Assembly: GCA_017934845.1 (NCBI GenBank)
Contig: JAGBIR010000069.1
Span: 1 to 6,536, forward strand
Direction: 5' to 3'
Length of the DNA stretch: 6,536 nucleotides
Source of the DNA: Alistipes sp.
GTDB taxonomy: Bacteria; Bacteroidota; Bacteroidia; Bacteroidales; Rikenellaceae
The position numbers and the translations under genes are program-made. Shown piece after piece: positions 4,952-6,536 of this stretch. The notes beneath the pieces were generated by a model. The model was not told where the DNA came from. It searched no databases and worked only from the letters and a program-made list of their open reading frames with translations. Position 1 is the first letter of the stretch; every line of letters begins with the position of its first letter.

Positions 4952-5100
4952 ATAGCTGCGCGTAAGCACTCTTTGCAACGCTTGGTAACGTCGCTTCAGT
5001 GGATCTTCTATCTCCCTTTTCACCTCCCATATATCATAGATACATCTTTTCTCAATTATTAGCTACCGGAATTTTATAGTGAGCCAGATTAAGGAACGGA
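4952..5100. other. Intergenic stretch with no recognisable feature
   Basis: Between the repeat and the glsB promoter I see no convincing ORF, RNA gene, terminator or consensus promoter on either strand. Confidence 0.5.
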
Positions 5101-5101
5101 T

Positions 5102-5133
5102 TTTGTAGCGTAGAGAGAGAATTTCTAAACTTG
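5102..5133 (+). promoter_or_regulatory. Promoter of the GlsB/YeaQ-type gene
   Basis: TTTG (5102-5105), 20 nt, then TAAACTTG (5126-5133), one base off TAnnTTTG. The box ends 7 nt before the ATG at 5141, predicting a leaderless or nearly leaderless mRNA. A 6-bp inverted repeat TAGCGT (5106-5111) / ACGCTA (5136-5141) brackets the box and could be an operator, although 6 bp is easily chance. Confidence 0.5.
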
Positions 5134-5140
5134 TGACGCT

Positions 5141-5392
5141 ATGTTCTTTTTATGGTATTTACTCATAGGCTTGGTGGCCGGATGGCTTGCCAACCTTATT
5201 GTCAAGGGCGGTGGATCCGGCCTCGTAGTTAATCTTATTGTTGGCCTTATTGGCGGTTTGTTGGGCGGGTGGCTCGTTTCGCTCTTCGGGTGGATTCCGA
5301 TGGGTACCATTGGCAGCCTACTCACATCGGTGCTCGGAGCTGTGGTGCTGCTGTTGATTGTTTCGCTCTTCACGCGCCGTCAACCAAGTTAA
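5141..5392 (+). CDS. GlsB/YeaQ/YmgE family stress-response membrane protein
   Basis: This is a small inner-membrane protein of the transglycosylase-associated (Tag) family. Members are often induced by stress and, in Gram-positives, anchor the alkaline-shock protein Asp23; the biochemical role is otherwise unclear. The 83-residue product shows the family pattern: MFFLWYLLIGLVAGWLANLI (first span, about 3-20), a Gly-rich GGGSG loop (23-27), a second span NLIVGLIGGLLGGWLVSLFG (31-50), and a third span (about 57-77) ending in the basic tail TRRQPS. The Gly spacing in the helices suggests tight helix packing. The ATG aligns with the usual family start, and a promoter box ends 7 nt before it, so no upstream extension is expected. 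It is monocistronic, ending 6 nt before a bidirectional terminator shared with the convergent nuclease-family gene. Confidence 0.9.
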   Translation: MFFLWYLLIGLVAGWLANLIVKGGGSGLVVNLIVGLIGGLLGGWLVSLFGWIPMGTIGSLLTSVLGAVVLLLIVSLFTRRQPS

Positions 5393-5397
5393 AAAGT

Positions 5398-5428
5398 AAA
5401 GGCGACTCTCGAAAGAGAGTCGCCTTTT
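5398..5428. terminator. Bidirectional terminator between convergent genes
   Basis: A perfect 13-bp stem AAAGGCGACTCTC (5398-5410) with GAGAGTCGCCTTT (5415-5427) and a GAAA tetraloop. The plus strand ends in TTTT; the minus strand ends in TTTACTTTTT. It serves the plus-strand glsB-type gene and the minus-strand gene ending at 5447. Confidence 0.93.
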
Positions 5429-5446
5429 CGCTTACATTATAGGCAA

Positions 5447-6536
5447 TTACTTTGAAATCTGGTATTGCAACACAGCCGATACGGCATTGTGGTCCGACAT
5501 AACTATATTGCCCGACTTTGCCTCGTGGATGGTGTGTGACACAACGCGAGGATTACCGCCCTTGACAAATATGTAGTCGAAGCATGCGTAATTCTGCGTA
5601 GCATTATTGCCATCGATATCGACCATCGTACTGCGTGGAATATCCGAGCTGGGACGATATCTATTTTCGGCCTCTGTCCAAGTATCCTTATAATTCTGTG
5701 CCGATGAAGTAAAGCGTTGCATAGCCTCACGCTCGGGGTTAGAGTTCATATCGCCCGTAACGATAAGGAAGCGATTTGCGCCGTTATCGTAGCCTGAACG
5801 AGCGTTGGTATGGTTAATCAAGATCTGAGCCTGCCATGTCTTGATTATACCGCTGCCGGCATCGTTATTATCGAGGTGGGCAGTAGTGAAGTAGAACTCC
5901 TGACCGGTAGATTTCTCGCGAAGGATGGCATATACGGCAATACGATAGAAATTGGCCTCATAACCTCCACTGCTCAACTTTAGCTCTTTATCTGGATCGG
6001 TCATATTCAACCAATAGCGGCCTTGACTTACCAATTCGAACTTATCGTTGCGATAGACAATGGCAAGACCCTCCTTATCGTATGATGAAGAGCGCGCATA
6101 GCAAACGCCGCTATATGACGAGCCAAGTTGATCCATGATATTGCTGTAATAGTAGTTTGGCGAATCTCTTAACTCCTGAAAACCAACAATATCTATGTTG
6201 TTGTCCTTAATCATCGCTGCAATCTTCTTAACTCGGTCGTTCCACACATGTGATGCTCCAACCAAAGCTGTAAGGGCATTTCCCGTAGCAACATTCAGCT
6301 GCATAACTTTAATCTCCAAAGTCGAACCCGAAGGCTGTGTCGGAGCTGCGGGGGTAGAGTAGCTCTTGGTGGCACTCTGCATCTGATCCATACAGTTTGT
6401 GGGGGTGTAGAGCGTGTAGATCGAGAAGCTCTGCTCGGCAGCAATGTTGTTGAGCGTTGCGGTCGATGTAGAGTTGTTTACCTCCAAGCGAACGGTGCTG
6501 CCCGTAGTTGCGTGCGGGTACTCGATAACCGACTTA
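5447..6536 (-). CDS. Endonuclease/exonuclease/phosphatase family protein, 5' end outside window
   Basis: This Mg2+-dependent DNase I-fold hydrolase family acts on nucleic acids, phospholipids, inositol phosphates or other phosphodiesters; the substrate cannot be told here. The reading frame is open to the window edge (362 complete codons from 6535). An apparent start at 6487 is TTG in the middle of continuous coding sequence, so it is not the real start. Counting from the window edge, the first ~60 residues are a Ser/Thr/Asn-rich, beta-like segment, probably the end of an N-terminal domain, followed by a Pro/Ser/Thr linker (STPAAPTQPSG, about 60-70). The catalytic domain runs from about 73 to the end: QLNV (N81), GFQEL (E121, metal ligand), TTAHLD (H220), TGDMN (D262, N264), FDYIF (D320) and SDH (H349), the full family set, so it is probably active. 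A secreted or surface location is likely from the linker and Asn/Ser-rich domain, but the signal peptide is not visible. Confidence 0.88.
   Translation of the reverse strand, partial: KSVIEYPHATTGSTVRLEVNNSTSTATLNNIAAEQSFSIYTLYTPTNCMDQMQSATKSYSTPAAPTQPSGSTLEIKVMQLNVATGNALTALVGASHVWNDRVKKIAAMIKDNNIDIVGFQELRDSPNYYYSNIMDQLGSSYSGVCYARSSSYDKEGLAIVYRNDKFELVSQGRYWLNMTDPDKELKLSSGGYEANFYRIAVYAILREKSTGQEFYFTTAHLDNNDAGSGIIKTWQAQILINHTNARSGYDNGANRFLIVTGDMNSNPEREAMQRFTSSAQNYKDTWTEAENRYRPSSDIPRSTMVDIDGNNATQNYACFDYIFVKGGNPRVVSHTIHEAKSGNIVMSDHNAVSAVLQYQISK

Noticed and set aside
6485..6487. TTG at 6487-6485 as the start of the nuclease-family gene
   Set aside because: The frame is open through 16 further codons to the window edge and the preceding residues continue the same beta-rich composition, so the true start is upstream.

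Overview
The window looks like chromosome from a gut-type Bacteroidales bacterium, most likely Rikenellaceae/Alistipes-like; I did not identify the species. The reasons are the Bacteroidetes-type promoters (TTTG, a gap of about 20 bases, then TAnnTTTG) upstream of several genes, the general lack of Shine-Dalgarno sequences, the Bacteroides-like 5S rRNA, and the protein families present. It reads as an ordinary housekeeping segment with unusually structured intergenic regions.

Layout. Bases 1-98 are the 3' part of a 5S rRNA, the end of an rRNA operon. Up to three hairpin/T-tract terminators follow before base 400, and a nested inverted-repeat element lies between them. A small, AT-rich, secreted beta-barrel protein gene (415-969, minus) comes next. 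The gap 970-1309 holds its probable promoter and a long rod-shaped inverted repeat (1063-1195) behind a consensus promoter that has no nearby gene. A minus-strand operon follows: rnhB (RNase HII, 3044-2448), then a LOG-family nucleotide phosphoribohydrolase (2422-1310). A divergent promoter region at about 3050-3100 separates rnhB from a plus-strand polytopic membrane protein (3164-4153). Next is rplS (ribosomal protein L19, 4413-4781), with its own consensus promoter, a structured leader of about 150 nt and a strong terminator. Directly after that terminator sits a roughly 105-bp hairpin-rich, MITE-like repeat (4842-4947). A small GlsB/YeaQ-type membrane protein gene (5141-5392) follows. It converges, across a 13-bp-stem bidirectional terminator, on a probably secreted endonuclease/exonuclease/phosphatase-family protein (5447-6536, minus). 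That last gene is cut by the window edge, and its real start lies outside.

The genes do not form one pathway. rnhB (ribonucleotide removal from DNA) and the LOG protein (nucleotide housekeeping) appear co-transcribed; rplS and 5S rRNA belong to the ribosome; the other products act at the envelope or outside the cell. I see no clear new multi-gene system. The points most worth checking are a beta-clamp-binding-like QLELF tail on RNase HII, two genes (rnhB, glsB) whose promoter box sits exactly 7 nt before the ATG and predicts leaderless mRNAs, the orphan structured RNA at 1063-1264, the rplS leader, and the repeat after rplS.
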